The position numbers and the translations under genes were made by a program. Positions 55,191 to 64,000 of a stretch of 64,000 bases of DNA are shown here, piece by piece. Below the pieces are notes generated by a model, which did no database searches, was not told where the DNA came from, and was given only the letters and a program-made list of their open reading frames with translations. The stretch is from positions 62,001-126,000 of the forward strand of contig NZ_AP024854.1 of assembly GCF_024529955.1 (NCBI RefSeq), read 5' to 3'. Each line of letters opens with the position of its first letter. Position 1 is the stretch's first letter. The DNA is from Photobacterium toruni. GTDB taxonomy: Bacteria > Pseudomonadota > Gammaproteobacteria > Enterobacterales > Vibrionaceae.

Positions 55191-56783
55191 ATGACGGATA
55201 TTTTGCGCCAACAACCCATCATTGAGCACCATGATCATCATCCACCTAAGGGGATTAAACGATGGCTATTTACCACTAATCATAAAGATATTGGTACGCT
55301 TTATTTATTATTTAGCTTATCGATGTTTTTTGTTGGTGGCGCGATGGCGATGGTGATTCGTGCAGAGTTGTTTCAGCCTGGATTACAATTAGTTGAACCT
55401 AATTTCTTTAATCAAATGACCACTGTTCATGGCTTGATCATGGTATTTGGTGCCGTCATGCCCGCTTTTACCGGATTAGCTAATTGGATGATTCCATTAA
55501 TGATTGGTGCGCCAGATATGGCTTTACCACGAATGAATAACTGGAGTTTTTGGATTCTACCGTTTGCCTTTAGCTTGTTGTTAGCCTCGTTATTTATGGA
55601 AGGTGGCGGTCCTAATTTTGGTTGGACATTTTACGCGCCACTGTCGACCACTTATAGCCCAGCAAGTACTGGATTGTTTGTGTTTGCGATTCATATTATG
55701 GGGATCAGTTCGATCATGGGGGCGATTAATGTGGTGGTCACTATTGTTAATATGCGCGCCCCTGGTATGACCTACATGAAAATGCCATTGTTTGTGTGGA
55801 CATGGTTAATCACCGCTTTTTTACTAATAGCCGTTATGCCGGTGTTGGCGGGTGCTGTCACCATGGTATTAACCGATAAATATTTTGGCACCAGTTTCTT
55901 TGATGCCGCCGGTGGTGGCGATCCGGTGATGTTCCAACACATCTTTTGGTTTTTTGGTCATCCTGAAGTTTATATTATGATTTTACCGAGTTTCGGTATT
56001 ATTTCAGCAATTATCCCTGCATTTTCGCGTAAGAAACTCTTTGGTTATAGCTCTATGGTGTATGCCACCGCTTCGATTGCAGGATTGAGTTTTTTGGTAT
56101 GGGCGCACCATATGTTTACCACGGGTATGCCCGTTGCTGCCGAGTTATTTTTTATGTATTGCACCATGTTGATTTCGGTACCAACTGGAGTAAAGGTATT
56201 TAACTGGGTGGCAACCATGTGGCGTGGTTCACTGACATTTGAAGTGCCAATGTTATTTGCGATCGCCTTTATTGTGTTATTTACCATCGGTGGTTTTTCG
56301 GGATTAATGTTAGCTATTACCCCCGCTGATTTTCAATATCACGATACTTATTTTGTGGTGGCGCATTTTCATTATGTGTTGGTGTCTGGGGCTATTTTTT
56401 CCATTATGGCGGCAGCATATTATTGGCTACCCAAATGGACTGGGCATATGTTTAATGAACGTTTAGCACAATGGCATTTTTGGTGTTCATTAATTTCGGT
56501 CAATATTTTATTTTTTCCAATGCATTTTTTAGGTTTAGCGGGTATGCCACGTCGTATTCCGGATTATGCACTGCAGTTTGCTGATATTAATGCGGTAGTG
56601 AGTATTGGCGGTTTTTTATTTGGTATCTCACAATTATTCTTTGTTGCGGTGGTGGTGAAGTGTATTCGTGGAGGCGAAAAAGCAGCCTCAAAACCATGGG
56701 AAGGAGCCGAAGGTCTAGAATGGACAATCCCTTCTCCCGTGCCGTATCACACCTTTTCAACCCCACCTAAAATTGATGAGTAG
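55191..56783 (+). CDS. ctaD: Cytochrome c oxidase subunit I
   Basis: A 530-residue protein with 12 helices, carrying the low-spin heme and the heme-CuB centre. The first heme ligand is in TTVHGLIM. The CuB His-Tyr region WFFGHPEVYIMI is present, as are the paired His of FVVAHFHYVL. The N-terminus is soluble and His-rich. It starts 18 bases after coxB and leads into ctaG. Confidence 0.98.
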   Translation: MTDILRQQPIIEHHDHHPPKGIKRWLFTTNHKDIGTLYLLFSLSMFFVGGAMAMVIRAELFQPGLQLVEPNFFNQMTTVHGLIMVFGAVMPAFTGLANWMIPLMIGAPDMALPRMNNWSFWILPFAFSLLLASLFMEGGGPNFGWTFYAPLSTTYSPASTGLFVFAIHIMGISSIMGAINVVVTIVNMRAPGMTYMKMPLFVWTWLITAFLLIAVMPVLAGAVTMVLTDKYFGTSFFDAAGGGDPVMFQHIFWFFGHPEVYIMILPSFGIISAIIPAFSRKKLFGYSSMVYATASIAGLSFLVWAHHMFTTGMPVAAELFFMYCTMLISVPTGVKVFNWVATMWRGSLTFEVPMLFAIAFIVLFTIGGFSGLMLAITPADFQYHDTYFVVAHFHYVLVSGAIFSIMAAAYYWLPKWTGHMFNERLAQWHFWCSLISVNILFFPMHFLGLAGMPRRIPDYALQFADINAVVSIGGFLFGISQLFFVAVVVKCIRGGEKAASKPWEGAEGLEWTIPSPVPYHTFSTPPKIDE

Positions 56784-56791
56784 AGGTTGAT

Positions 56792-57370
56792 ATGGACTCA
56801 CAATCAAAACGCTCCGTAATTGCATTAGTCTTTGCAGCCATCGCTATGTTTGGATTTGCCTTTGCATTAGTGCCGTTATATGACGTGTTTTGTGACCTTA
56901 CGGGAATCAACGGTAAAACCGCAACCACCCCCACCAAGGTTAGCGACAATATTGATCATAGTCGTACCGTAAGTGTCGAATTTGTTGCTTACATAAACCC
57001 CGATGTGAAGTGGCAGTTCACGCCACAGGTCACGCAAGTTGATGTTCACCCTGGGGAGACGAAAATCATTAAATATGACGCGAAAAATCTTAATACGCAA
57101 GCATCTGTCGGCCAAGCAGTACCATCAGTAACTCCTGGAATTGCGGCTCAATATTTTAATAAGATTGAGTGTTTCTGTTTTAACCATCAGCCATTAGCGG
57201 CGGGTGAGCAAGCTGAATTACCATTAGTATTTTATGTCGATCCTGATCTACCGCGGGATATTAAGGTGCTGACATTAGCCTATACGCTTTATGACGTAAC
57301 TTCGAATGTACAACCCCTTACTCAAGCTAACAAGCAAGATAATGAGGTGAAAAATGTCGAACTCTTATGA
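56792..57370 (+). CDS. ctaG: Cytochrome c oxidase assembly protein CtaG (Cox11)
   Basis: A 192-residue copper chaperone anchored by one helix (about 10-30), which delivers CuB to subunit I. The copper-binding motif is ECFCFNHQ. It lies 8 bases after ctaD, and its end overlaps coxC by 17 bases. Confidence 0.96.
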   Translation: MDSQSKRSVIALVFAAIAMFGFAFALVPLYDVFCDLTGINGKTATTPTKVSDNIDHSRTVSVEFVAYINPDVKWQFTPQVTQVDVHPGETKIIKYDAKNLNTQASVGQAVPSVTPGIAAQYFNKIECFCFNHQPLAAGEQAELPLVFYVDPDLPRDIKVLTLAYTLYDVTSNVQPLTQANKQDNEVKNVELL

Positions 57371-58256
57371 TGATCCCCAGCAATCCACACTTGCAAGCAC
57401 TGATGAATATTATGTGCCAGCTGCCAGTGGTTGGCCCATTTTAGGTGCAGTGGCATTATTTTTAATTGCCTTGGGCGCAGGAGCGACCGTCGGTGATTTA
57501 TTAGCAGGTCAAGGACCATGGATTTTATTAACTGGGGTTGGATTAATTTTATTAATGCTAACGGGGTGGCTTCGAGATGTTATTAACGAATCAATGGGAG
57601 GGTTATACAGCACTCAGATGGATCGGTCATTTCGACAAGGCATGAGTTGGTTTATTTTCTCTGAAGTGATGTTCTTTGGGGCGTTTTTTGGTGCATTATT
57701 TTATATTCGAATGATTGCGGTACCGTGGCTGGGCGGTGCTAGTAATAATGCGATGACCAATATTATATTATGGCCTGATTTTGTTGCTGATTGGCCATTA
57801 GTATTAACGCCTGATGGTACTGAAACCCAAGCCATGGGACCGATTGGATTGCCGCTATATAATACGATTATTCTATTAACCTCATCGATTACTCTTCACG
57901 TTGCTCACCTTGCGTTAGAAAATAATCAACGTCGCCGATTAAGCCTGTTTTTATTGGTTACCGTCTTACTTGGTGGTGTGTTTGTTTATTTACAGGCAGT
58001 AGAGTATATCCATGCTTATCATGAGCTTAACCTTCGATTAGAAAGCGGCGTTTATGGCAACACCTTCTTTATGCTCACAGGGTTTCATGGCATGCATGTT
58101 ACCTTAGGCGCTATTTTATTATTTGTCGTGTGGTGCCGTGTTTTAAAAGGTCATTTTACGCCTCAACATCATTTTGCTTTTCAGGCGGGGGCTTGGTATT
58201 GGCATTTTGTTGATGTGGTGTGGTTATGCTTATTTGTGTTTGTTTACATTTTATAA
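57354..58256 (+). CDS. coxC: Cytochrome c oxidase subunit III
   Basis: A 300-residue membrane subunit with about seven helices. FSEVMFFGAFFGALFYIR and the C-terminal HFVDVVWLCLFVFVYIL are family signatures. The start overlaps ctaG by 17 bases, which suggests translational coupling. Confidence 0.97.
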   Translation: MSNSYDDPQQSTLASTDEYYVPAASGWPILGAVALFLIALGAGATVGDLLAGQGPWILLTGVGLILLMLTGWLRDVINESMGGLYSTQMDRSFRQGMSWFIFSEVMFFGAFFGALFYIRMIAVPWLGGASNNAMTNIILWPDFVADWPLVLTPDGTETQAMGPIGLPLYNTIILLTSSITLHVAHLALENNQRRRLSLFLLVTVLLGGVFVYLQAVEYIHAYHELNLRLESGVYGNTFFMLTGFHGMHVTLGAILLFVVWCRVLKGHFTPQHHFAFQAGAWYWHFVDVVWLCLFVFVYIL

Positions 58257-58275
58257 CGATCGTTAAATTGAAAAA

Positions 58276-58488
58276 TTAGCGCATATAAGGCGTTAGGTTT
58301 GGCTGAATAACACCAGTGAATAAAGCGATAACCATAAGCCCCACGAGAATGACAGCAATGAGTAATCGACGACCTAAGTAATGTGATAATGGTAATAATG
58401 ATTGACCTTTTAGCATTGATGGTAATGCACGAAATAAATGGATAATCATTAATAGTAACAATACGATAAATAATATTTTTATTAGCAT
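58276..58488 (-). CDS. DUF2909 twin-helix membrane protein
   Basis: A 70-residue protein with two hydrophobic segments (about 3-20 and 41-62) and a basic loop (PLSHYLGRRL). It matches the DUF2909 family, whose genes lie inside cytochrome oxidase clusters. It is on the opposite strand to its neighbours. A role in oxidase assembly is inferred only from position. Confidence 0.85.
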   Translation of the reverse strand: MLIKILFIVLLLLMIIHLFRALPSMLKGQSLLPLSHYLGRRLLIAVILVGLMVIALFTGVIQPNLTPYMR

Positions 58489-58556
58489 GGCAATTGTCCT
58501 TTGTGATTGTTTTAAGCATAGCGGGTTTTAATGGATGGCGATAAAAAGGAGATGTA

Positions 58557-59240
58557 ATGATGCGAACTATCGCTTTTATTGTGTTTTCTATTGCTGCGGT
58601 GAGTTTGTTACTCAAACTTAGCTGGTGGCAACTGAGTCGTGCTAATGAAAAAAAACAGCTGCAATCACAAATTCAAGAACGACAACAAATACCTGTGGTT
58701 GATTTAGCACGGCTTCCGATTGATCCCTTATGGCATAGCATTACCCTTGAAGGTGAGTTTGATAATCAACATCCCATTTTGTTGGATAATCAACTCTATC
58801 GTGGGCGGCCGGGTTATCACCTCTATTTACCGTTTATTAGTCAGCAGCAACAAGTGTTAGTCAATGTTGGTTGGATTGCTGCTTCTCCATATCGAGAAAT
58901 ATTACCCGTATTGCCACAATTGAATGGACGAAAAGTTATTAGTGGTGTGATTGCTCCGGCTCAGCAATTATTGCAGTTTAAACCTGATAGTCGTGATGAA
59001 TCGTGGCCTTTTCGAGTGCAAAATATTGAATTAGATAGGCTTTCTCGGCGGTTACAACAACCACTATTGCCGTGGGTTATTCAAATATCAGCGTCAAGTC
59101 CGATGGCGTTAACTCAAACATGGCAGCCTGTCGTGATGGGGCCAAAGAAACATTATGGTTATGCGATGCAGTGGCTTTTATTAGCTATCGCAGTCGCTGT
59201 GATCTCTTTATTGTGGTTACGCAGGGAGCGCATTGTATGA
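58557..59240 (+). CDS. SURF1 family oxidase assembly protein
   Basis: A 227-residue protein with one helix at each end (about 3-20 and 205-222) and a periplasmic domain between, the SURF1/Shy1 topology. Motifs include LLDNQLYRGRPGYHLYLPF and VNVGWIAAS. SURF1 aids heme a insertion into subunit I. AAAGGAGATGTA precedes ATG 58557. Its TGA overlaps the next ATG. Confidence 0.93.
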   Translation: MMRTIAFIVFSIAAVSLLLKLSWWQLSRANEKKQLQSQIQERQQIPVVDLARLPIDPLWHSITLEGEFDNQHPILLDNQLYRGRPGYHLYLPFISQQQQVLVNVGWIAASPYREILPVLPQLNGRKVISGVIAPAQQLLQFKPDSRDESWPFRVQNIELDRLSRRLQQPLLPWVIQISASSPMALTQTWQPVVMGPKKHYGYAMQWLLLAIAVAVISLLWLRRERIV

Positions 59241-59770
59241 AAAAATATCAATTATTATTAGTGATAGCCTTAGTGTTTGCATTACCGATAATCATTGCCA
59301 AATTGATGTTACACCAACAATGGTATCAAGGTGGAGTGACAAATCGTGGTCAGTTATTGCAGCCAACAGTGACGGTGGCTGAGTTGGCAATACCACAAAC
59401 ATGGCAACTGATTTATTGGCTACCATCAACCTGTGATACGGCTTGCCAAGGTGCATTGTTTAATTTACGTCAAGTGCCACAAGCTGCTGGGGCGGATAGT
59501 GTACGGTTACAAAGTGTCGTGCTTGTCGATCATTTAAATACAATGTCCGCGACCTTGTTGCAAGGATTAGCTCAGCGCCAAGTGGATATGTCATTGCAAC
59601 AAAAAATTGCACAATTAAAGTATGGTTTAGCGACAATTTATATTGCCGATCCTCACGGTAATATGGTGATGGCTTATCCTCTTGTGGCAGGAGAAAAAGC
59701 CATTTTAATGCAAGGAAAGGACGTGTTACGTGATCTAAAACGGTTATTAAAAGTCTCAAAAATAGGCTGA
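59237..59770 (+). CDS. Membrane-anchored thioredoxin-fold-like protein in oxidase cluster
   Basis: A 177-residue protein with an N-terminal helix (MKKYQLLLVIALVFALPIII) and a periplasmic domain with WQLIYWLPSTCDTACQG. The C-x3-C motif is at the position of the Sco/thioredoxin-fold metal site. ATG 59237 overlaps the SURF1 stop (ATGA). It may replace or assist a Sco copper chaperone, of which none is seen in the window. Function is an inference from fold and position. Confidence 0.8.
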   Translation: MKKYQLLLVIALVFALPIIIAKLMLHQQWYQGGVTNRGQLLQPTVTVAELAIPQTWQLIYWLPSTCDTACQGALFNLRQVPQAAGADSVRLQSVVLVDHLNTMSATLLQGLAQRQVDMSLQQKIAQLKYGLATIYIADPHGNMVMAYPLVAGEKAILMQGKDVLRDLKRLLKVSKIG

Positions 59771-59799
59771 TTCATTGCTGTTATTACGGAGGATAACGA

Positions 59800-60855
59800 A
59801 TGATTATTACCAATAACAATGATCGATACTTCTTTTATTTAGTCAGTTTTAGTTTTGGGTTATCGCTAGCTGTTGTGGCGGTAGGTGCTTTTACTCGTCT
59901 AACAGAAGCGGGTCTTGGTTGTCCTGATTGGCCTGGATGTTATGGCTTTTTAACTGTTCCTCAAACCGCAATAGAACAACAAACTGCCGCAGAATTTTTT
60001 CCTCAAACACCATTAGAGCCTCAAAAAGCATGGAATGAAATGCTACATCGCTATATTGCGGGTAGCTTAGGTTTATTCGTTTTCATTATTAATTTAATGG
60101 CGTGGCGACAACCATCGCGCCCTAAATTATTACCATTGTTACTGCTATTGATGGTTGTTTTTCAAGCGGCATTAGGTATGTGGACCGTGACTTTAGTATT
60201 GATGCCAGTGGTTGTTATGGCGCACTTATTAGGGGGATTTACGATTGTAAGTTTATTGTGGTTACTACGGTTAAAGATTCAAGTTGTGCCAGTAAATATA
60301 ACTCAGATCGGCATAAAACCATTATCTCGACTGAGAATTGCGGCAATTATCAGTGTCATTGTGGTTATTGTTCAAATTGCATTGGGCGGTTGGACTGCGG
60401 CTAATTATGCCGCCTTAGTGTGCACAAAATTACCTATTTGTGAGGCTAGTTGGCAACAATTGTTTGATAAGAGCGCCTTTTTTTTAGTGCAACCTCAGCA
60501 TGATAGTTATCAATATGGCGTATTGGATTATGGGCAACGAGTATCAATCCATGTCGTGCATCGTATTGGTGCGATGATAACCACACTAGTGATATTAGTA
60601 ATGGCATGGTTATGTTGGCTACAGCCGATATTACGACGTTATAGCTTAGGGTTAGTGTTATTACTCATCGTTCAAATTGTATTAGGAGTAACAAATATTG
60701 TTGCAAGTTTACCTCTTGCAGTAGCAGTTGCACATAACGTCACAGGGCTAGGATTATTAGTGATGATGGTTACTGTTAGTTATCGTGTTGGTATTGGATC
60801 TCAACAATTACAGCCGAGATCGACGCTATTGAGGAAGGATAAATTGCATGGCTAA
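59800..60855 (+). CDS. ctaA: Heme A synthase CtaA (Cox15)
   Basis: A 351-residue inner-membrane enzyme with about eight helices. TRLTEAGLGCPDWPGCYG is the family's N-terminal motif with its two cysteines. His residues for the hemes lie in EMLHRYIAG, MAHLLGG, VVHRIGA and VAHNVTG. It converts heme O to heme A. TACGGAGGATA precedes the ATG. It overlaps cyoE by 8 bases. Confidence 0.96.
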   Translation: MIITNNNDRYFFYLVSFSFGLSLAVVAVGAFTRLTEAGLGCPDWPGCYGFLTVPQTAIEQQTAAEFFPQTPLEPQKAWNEMLHRYIAGSLGLFVFIINLMAWRQPSRPKLLPLLLLLMVVFQAALGMWTVTLVLMPVVVMAHLLGGFTIVSLLWLLRLKIQVVPVNITQIGIKPLSRLRIAAIISVIVVIVQIALGGWTAANYAALVCTKLPICEASWQQLFDKSAFFLVQPQHDSYQYGVLDYGQRVSIHVVHRIGAMITTLVILVMAWLCWLQPILRRYSLGLVLLLIVQIVLGVTNIVASLPLAVAVAHNVTGLGLLVMMVTVSYRVGIGSQQLQPRSTLLRKDKLHG

Positions 60856-61774
60856 ATCTCAAGGGTTTGAGCGTTTAAGTACACCAATTAGCACAACTGC
60901 AGTATGGCGAGATTATCTCACTATGACAAAACCGAAAGTGGTAGCAATGCTATTGTTAACTGCGCTTGTTGGTATGTGTCTTGCTGTGCCCATCATACCG
61001 ACTATTCGTGTTGTGGTATTTGGGTTAACAGGGATCGGCTTGCAATCAGCTGCTGCTGCTGTTTTCAATCATGTCTTAGATCGCCGCTTTGATGCTCAAA
61101 TGGCACGTACTTATCATCGTCCGCTAGCGAAAGGGCGTATTGCAACCTCAAAAGCGGTGTTATTTGCATGTGTGCTGATGGTGTCGGGATTTATTTTATT
61201 GTGGCAGCTTAATCCATTAACTGCGTGGCTGACGATGGCAAGCTTAGTTGGCTATGCGGTGGTTTACACCGTGTGGTTAAAGCATGCCACACCACAAAAT
61301 ATTGTGATTGGTGGTTTAGCGGGGGCGGCACCTCCGCTGTTAGGTTGGACTGCGGTGACAGGTAATTTAGATCCTCATGCATTGTTATTAGTAATGTTAG
61401 TATTTGCATGGACGCCGCCACACTTTTGGGCGTTAGCTATCCATCGTCGTGATGATTATGCTAAAGCAGGTATACCGATGTTGCCCGTAACGCATGGCAT
61501 TGAATACACTAAAATGATGGTGTTGTTTTATACCTTGTTATTGTTTGCCGTTGGATTATTACCGTGGTTAACCGCCATGAGCGGTTATGTGTACCTTGTC
61601 GGTAGTAGTGTCTTGAACCTCGGATTTATTGGTTATGCCATTAAGTTAAAATTTTTTGATACCACAGGTCATGCATGGGCCACATTTAAATATTCAATCT
61701 GGCATTTATTGGCCTTGTTTGTGGTGTTGTTAGTTGATCACTGGTGGATTACGTGGTCGTTAGGATATAAGTAA
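60848..61774 (+). CDS. cyoE: Heme O synthase (protoheme IX farnesyltransferase)
   Basis: A 308-residue UbiA-superfamily prenyltransferase with about nine helices that adds farnesyl to heme B. Asp-rich motifs are NHVLDRRFDAQMART and HRRDDYAKAGIPML. It is the gene often called ctaB when beside ctaA. It overlaps ctaA and is last in the oxidase assembly cluster. Confidence 0.96.
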   Translation: MAKSQGFERLSTPISTTAVWRDYLTMTKPKVVAMLLLTALVGMCLAVPIIPTIRVVVFGLTGIGLQSAAAAVFNHVLDRRFDAQMARTYHRPLAKGRIATSKAVLFACVLMVSGFILLWQLNPLTAWLTMASLVGYAVVYTVWLKHATPQNIVIGGLAGAAPPLLGWTAVTGNLDPHALLLVMLVFAWTPPHFWALAIHRRDDYAKAGIPMLPVTHGIEYTKMMVLFYTLLLFAVGLLPWLTAMSGYVYLVGSSVLNLGFIGYAIKLKFFDTTGHAWATFKYSIWHLLALFVVLLVDHWWITWSLGYK

Positions 61775-61874
61775 TAGCCGTAACAGATATTTTTAGTATC
61801 AAAATCAGGCTGTTGTCTCTCTCTTCAAATCGGTACACTGCTCTCTTATTTTATTGCTTAAGTAAGGAGCGAGT

Positions 61875-63212
61875 GTGCTGGCTGCATTAAAAGATAAATC
61901 ACTGCATTATCAAGTTTTCGCATTAGCGCTACCAATGGTGCTGTCTAATATTACTGTACCGTTATTAGGTTTGGTTGATGCTGCGGTAATCGGTCATCTT
62001 GATCAATCGTGGTATTTAGGTGGTGTCGCTGTTGGTGGCACTATGATTAATGTCACTTTCTGGTTGCTCGGATTCTTACGAATGGCAACTACAGGTATTA
62101 CTGCGCAAGCGCAAGGTAGTGCTAACAAAGATGCGCAAGCGGTGATTTTTGTTCAAGGTATGGCACTCGCTTGGTTATTTGGTGTGATATTGGTGATTGT
62201 ACATCAACCGGTGAGCCAGCTTATTTTCCACTTTAGTAGCGCGGGCAGTGAAGTAAAACTGTATGCCGCTCAATATTTCTCGACCCGCATTTGGGGCGCG
62301 CCAGCGGCACTGGCTAATTTTGTAATTATGGGTTGGTTGCTTGGTATGCAAAATGCCAAGTTACCAATGTGGCTATTGATTGTAACGAATGTTGTTAATA
62401 TAGCGCTTGATTTAGTGTTTGTTCTTGGGTTGGGTTGGAAAGTACAAGGTGCCGCGGCAGCGTCAGTTATTGCCGATTACAGTGGCATGATATTGGGATT
62501 GTGGTTTGTGGCTCAACAATGGTTACGTTTGGAATTGCCTCCGTTAAAACAAAAGCTAGCCAGTGTTCGCCATGGTATAGGGCGACTACTTAAACTTAAC
62601 CGTGACATCTTTTTACGGAGTTTATGTTTACAAGCCACGTTTACTTTTATGACTTTTCAAGGGGCATACCTAGGCGATAACGTGGTAGCAGCTAATGCGG
62701 TATTAATGAGTTTTTTAATGCTAGTGTCCTATGCGATGGATGGGTTTGCCTATGCAATGGAAGCTCTTGTCGGCAAAGCTGTAGGGGCTGGAAGTAAAGG
62801 TCAGCTAGAGCGTTATTTAGTTGGAACAACATTTTGGAGTTTATTAATTTCATTAGTTTTAACCGCCATTTTTATCCTCTTTGGTACGCAAATTATTAGC
62901 ATCATTTCTGATATTCCAGCAGTACAACAGCAAGCTGATCAATATTTACCATGGCTAACGGCAGTACCTCTTGTCGCTATGTGGTGTTTTTTGTTAGATG
63001 GTGTCTTTATTGGAGCGACGCGAGGCAAAGATATGCGTAACAGTATGTTCTTAGCAACGTGCGGTTTTTTTGCTATTTGGTGGGTAATGAGCAGCCATGG
63101 TAATCATGCATTATGGGCTGCAATGATTGGTTTTATGGCATTACGAGGGCTGATATTGGCAGTGATCTTCATTTATTTGTGGAGAAAAAATATATTTTTA
63201 CCGCACACTTAA
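61875..63212 (+). CDS. dinF: MATE-family exporter, DinF type
   Basis: A 445-residue membrane protein with 12 helices in two MATE repeats. LALPMVLSNITVPLLGLVDAAVIGHLD matches the DinF start. GTG 61875 has AAGGAG eight bases before it. In E. coli dinF is co-transcribed with lexA. Here it stands 8.1 kb away, and I see no SOS box directly upstream, so SOS control may be lost. Confidence 0.92.
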   Translation: MLAALKDKSLHYQVFALALPMVLSNITVPLLGLVDAAVIGHLDQSWYLGGVAVGGTMINVTFWLLGFLRMATTGITAQAQGSANKDAQAVIFVQGMALAWLFGVILVIVHQPVSQLIFHFSSAGSEVKLYAAQYFSTRIWGAPAALANFVIMGWLLGMQNAKLPMWLLIVTNVVNIALDLVFVLGLGWKVQGAAAASVIADYSGMILGLWFVAQQWLRLELPPLKQKLASVRHGIGRLLKLNRDIFLRSLCLQATFTFMTFQGAYLGDNVVAANAVLMSFLMLVSYAMDGFAYAMEALVGKAVGAGSKGQLERYLVGTTFWSLLISLVLTAIFILFGTQIISIISDIPAVQQQADQYLPWLTAVPLVAMWCFLLDGVFIGATRGKDMRNSMFLATCGFFAIWWVMSSHGNHALWAAMIGFMALRGLILAVIFIYLWRKNIFLPHT

Positions 63213-63327
63213 TAAACAATTACTTATCATGATAGCTGGCTGTGCTGGTGGTTTTTTGTACAAAAAAGACTTCCAATCGTGATTATGATTTGTTTAAATG
63301 CGTTCACTTCTTATCCAGGTGGTGCGA

Positions 63328-63717
63328 ATGACAACTAAGATTATAGGTTATTTATTACTGGTTCTGAGTTTAACCTTCAGTGTTCATAGTTATGCCAGTA
63401 GCTTTAAAAAATTGAATGTTACAGCAACAGCATACAATTCAGTATCAGCGCAAACAGATTCCAGCCCTAGCATTGCAGCTTGGGGTGATCGTTTAAAACC
63501 CGGCATGAAAGCCATCGCTGTTTCCCGTGATTTACTCAAAATGGGTTTAAAGCGTGGTTCTAAAGTGAAAATTTCAGGTTTACCCGGTGAATACGTGGTG
63601 TTAGATAAAATGCATCATCGCTGGAATCGCAAGATAGATATCTATATGGGTAAAGATGTTAGAGCCGCTAAGAATTGGGGAAAACGACGAGTAACGATTA
63701 CCGTCCTCCATTCATAA
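63328..63717 (+). CDS. 3D domain-containing secreted protein
   Basis: A 129-residue protein with a signal peptide (about 1-25, ending SYA) and a 3D domain: TATAYNS, AAWGDRLKPGMKAIAVSRDL and KIDIYMG carry the conserved Asp residues. This domain forms the catalytic core of MltA and related lytic transglycosylases. Whether this short protein is an enzyme is unknown. AGGTGG precedes ATG 63328; the earlier ATG 63298 has no ribosome-binding site. Confidence 0.87.
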   Translation: MTTKIIGYLLLVLSLTFSVHSYASSFKKLNVTATAYNSVSAQTDSSPSIAAWGDRLKPGMKAIAVSRDLLKMGLKRGSKVKISGLPGEYVVLDKMHHRWNRKIDIYMGKDVRAAKNWGKRRVTITVLHS

Positions 63718-63730
63718 ATCAATCCCAATA

Positions 63731-63758
63731 AAAAAGCCGCATTTCGATGCGGCTTTTT
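63731..63758. terminator. Bidirectional terminator with UUCG loop
   Basis: Perfect stem AAAAAGCCGCAT / ATGCGGCTTTTT around TTCG, between the 3D-domain gene and nfuA. Confidence 0.93.
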
Positions 63759-63786
63759 GCTATTTACAATAAGTGGCTCAAAACGA

Positions 63787-64000
63787 TTAATAGTAAGAAT
63801 GATCGCCACGGGCGTGATCGGTAATATCACGTGCACCCGTTAATTCGCCTTCAAATTGTGCTAATAGCTCTTTCTCAATGCCTTCTTTTAGCGTGACATC
63901 AACCATTGAACAACCATTACAACCGCCACCAAATTGTAGAATGGCAACGCCATCTTCAGTGATTTCAGCTAATGATACATTGCCACCATGGCCTGCAAGC
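63787..64000 (-). CDS. nfuA: Fe-S biogenesis protein NfuA, 5' part outside window
   Basis: The last 71 codons of NfuA, which carries [4Fe-4S] clusters to target proteins. The Nfu-domain motif CNGCSMVD holds the C-x2-C cluster ligands. ILQFGGGC and the C-terminal [15 protein letters not shown] match E. coli NfuA. The start lies beyond base 64000. Confidence 0.96.
   Translation of the reverse strand, partial: LAGHGGNVSLAEITEDGVAILQFGGGCNGCSMVDVTLKEGIEKELLAQFEGELTGARDITDHARGDHSYY

Noticed and set aside
1-64000. tRNA, rRNA, CRISPR arrays, prophage
   Set aside because: I searched by eye for characteristic sequences and found none; short RNA genes without strong sequence signatures could be missed.

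Overview
Organism and type of region. The window is a chromosomal segment of a gammaproteobacterium of the Vibrionaceae. The conserved blocks gppA-rhlB-trxA-rho, rsmD-ftsY-ftsE-ftsX-rpoH, glpE-glpG/glpT/glpR/glpD, ubiC-ubiA/plsB/lexA and a cytochrome c oxidase biogenesis cluster all point there. The AT-rich intergenic DNA and the protein sequences fit Photobacterium or a close relative, but the genus is an inference. I saw no rRNA, tRNA, CRISPR array, insertion sequence or prophage. Layout: 1-7.1 kb: gppA (partial) and rhlB on the minus strand; trxA, rho, then ubiD-ferredoxin-fre on the plus strand. UbiD carries an internal duplication of its C-terminal domain. 7.1-11.1 kb: an EamA transporter and a UspA protein (minus), then ferritin, uspB and an MscS-type channel (plus). 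11.2-14.4 kb: a YhiN flavoprotein, a cold-shock gene surrounded by unexplained small ORFs, and a decayed second cold-shock gene. 14.4-22.8 kb: two tandem copies, 4,530 bp apart, of an antiporter-arginine decarboxylase operon (minus). This is the most striking feature of the window. 22.8-37 kb: a mixed accessory stretch with an orphan type IV pilin, SlyB and a second lipoprotein, TapT, an EVE protein, YigL, PldB, RhtB, an EAL-HDOD protein, a dps pseudogene, a patatin, a LysR/SDR divergent pair, an acyltransferase and small membrane proteins. 37-42 kb: yhhL-rsmD (minus), then ftsY-ftsE-ftsX and rpoH. 42-48.2 kb: a DnaA-box cluster followed by the glp genes for glycerol-3-phosphate use. 48.3-53.8 kb: a FliL-like protein, ubiC-ubiA, plsB and lexA with two SOS boxes. 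54-61.8 kb: cytochrome c oxidase structural and assembly genes, including heme A synthesis. 61.9-64 kb: a dinF-type MATE exporter, a 3D-domain protein and the 3' end of nfuA. How the genes work together. The aerobic respiratory cluster (coxB, ctaD, ctaG, coxC, surf1, ctaA, cyoE) builds one complete oxidase. ubiD, ubiC and ubiA supply ubiquinone. glpT, glpD, plsB and pldB handle glycerol-3-phosphate and phospholipids. ftsY, ftsE, ftsX and rpoH cover membrane targeting, division and heat shock. The duplicated decarboxylase/antiporter units would consume protons by amino-acid decarboxylation and product exchange, giving acid tolerance. Two genes (a csp and a dps) are visibly decaying. Several very short ORFs with good ribosome-binding sites lie in the AT-rich gaps and would be missed by standard gene callers.
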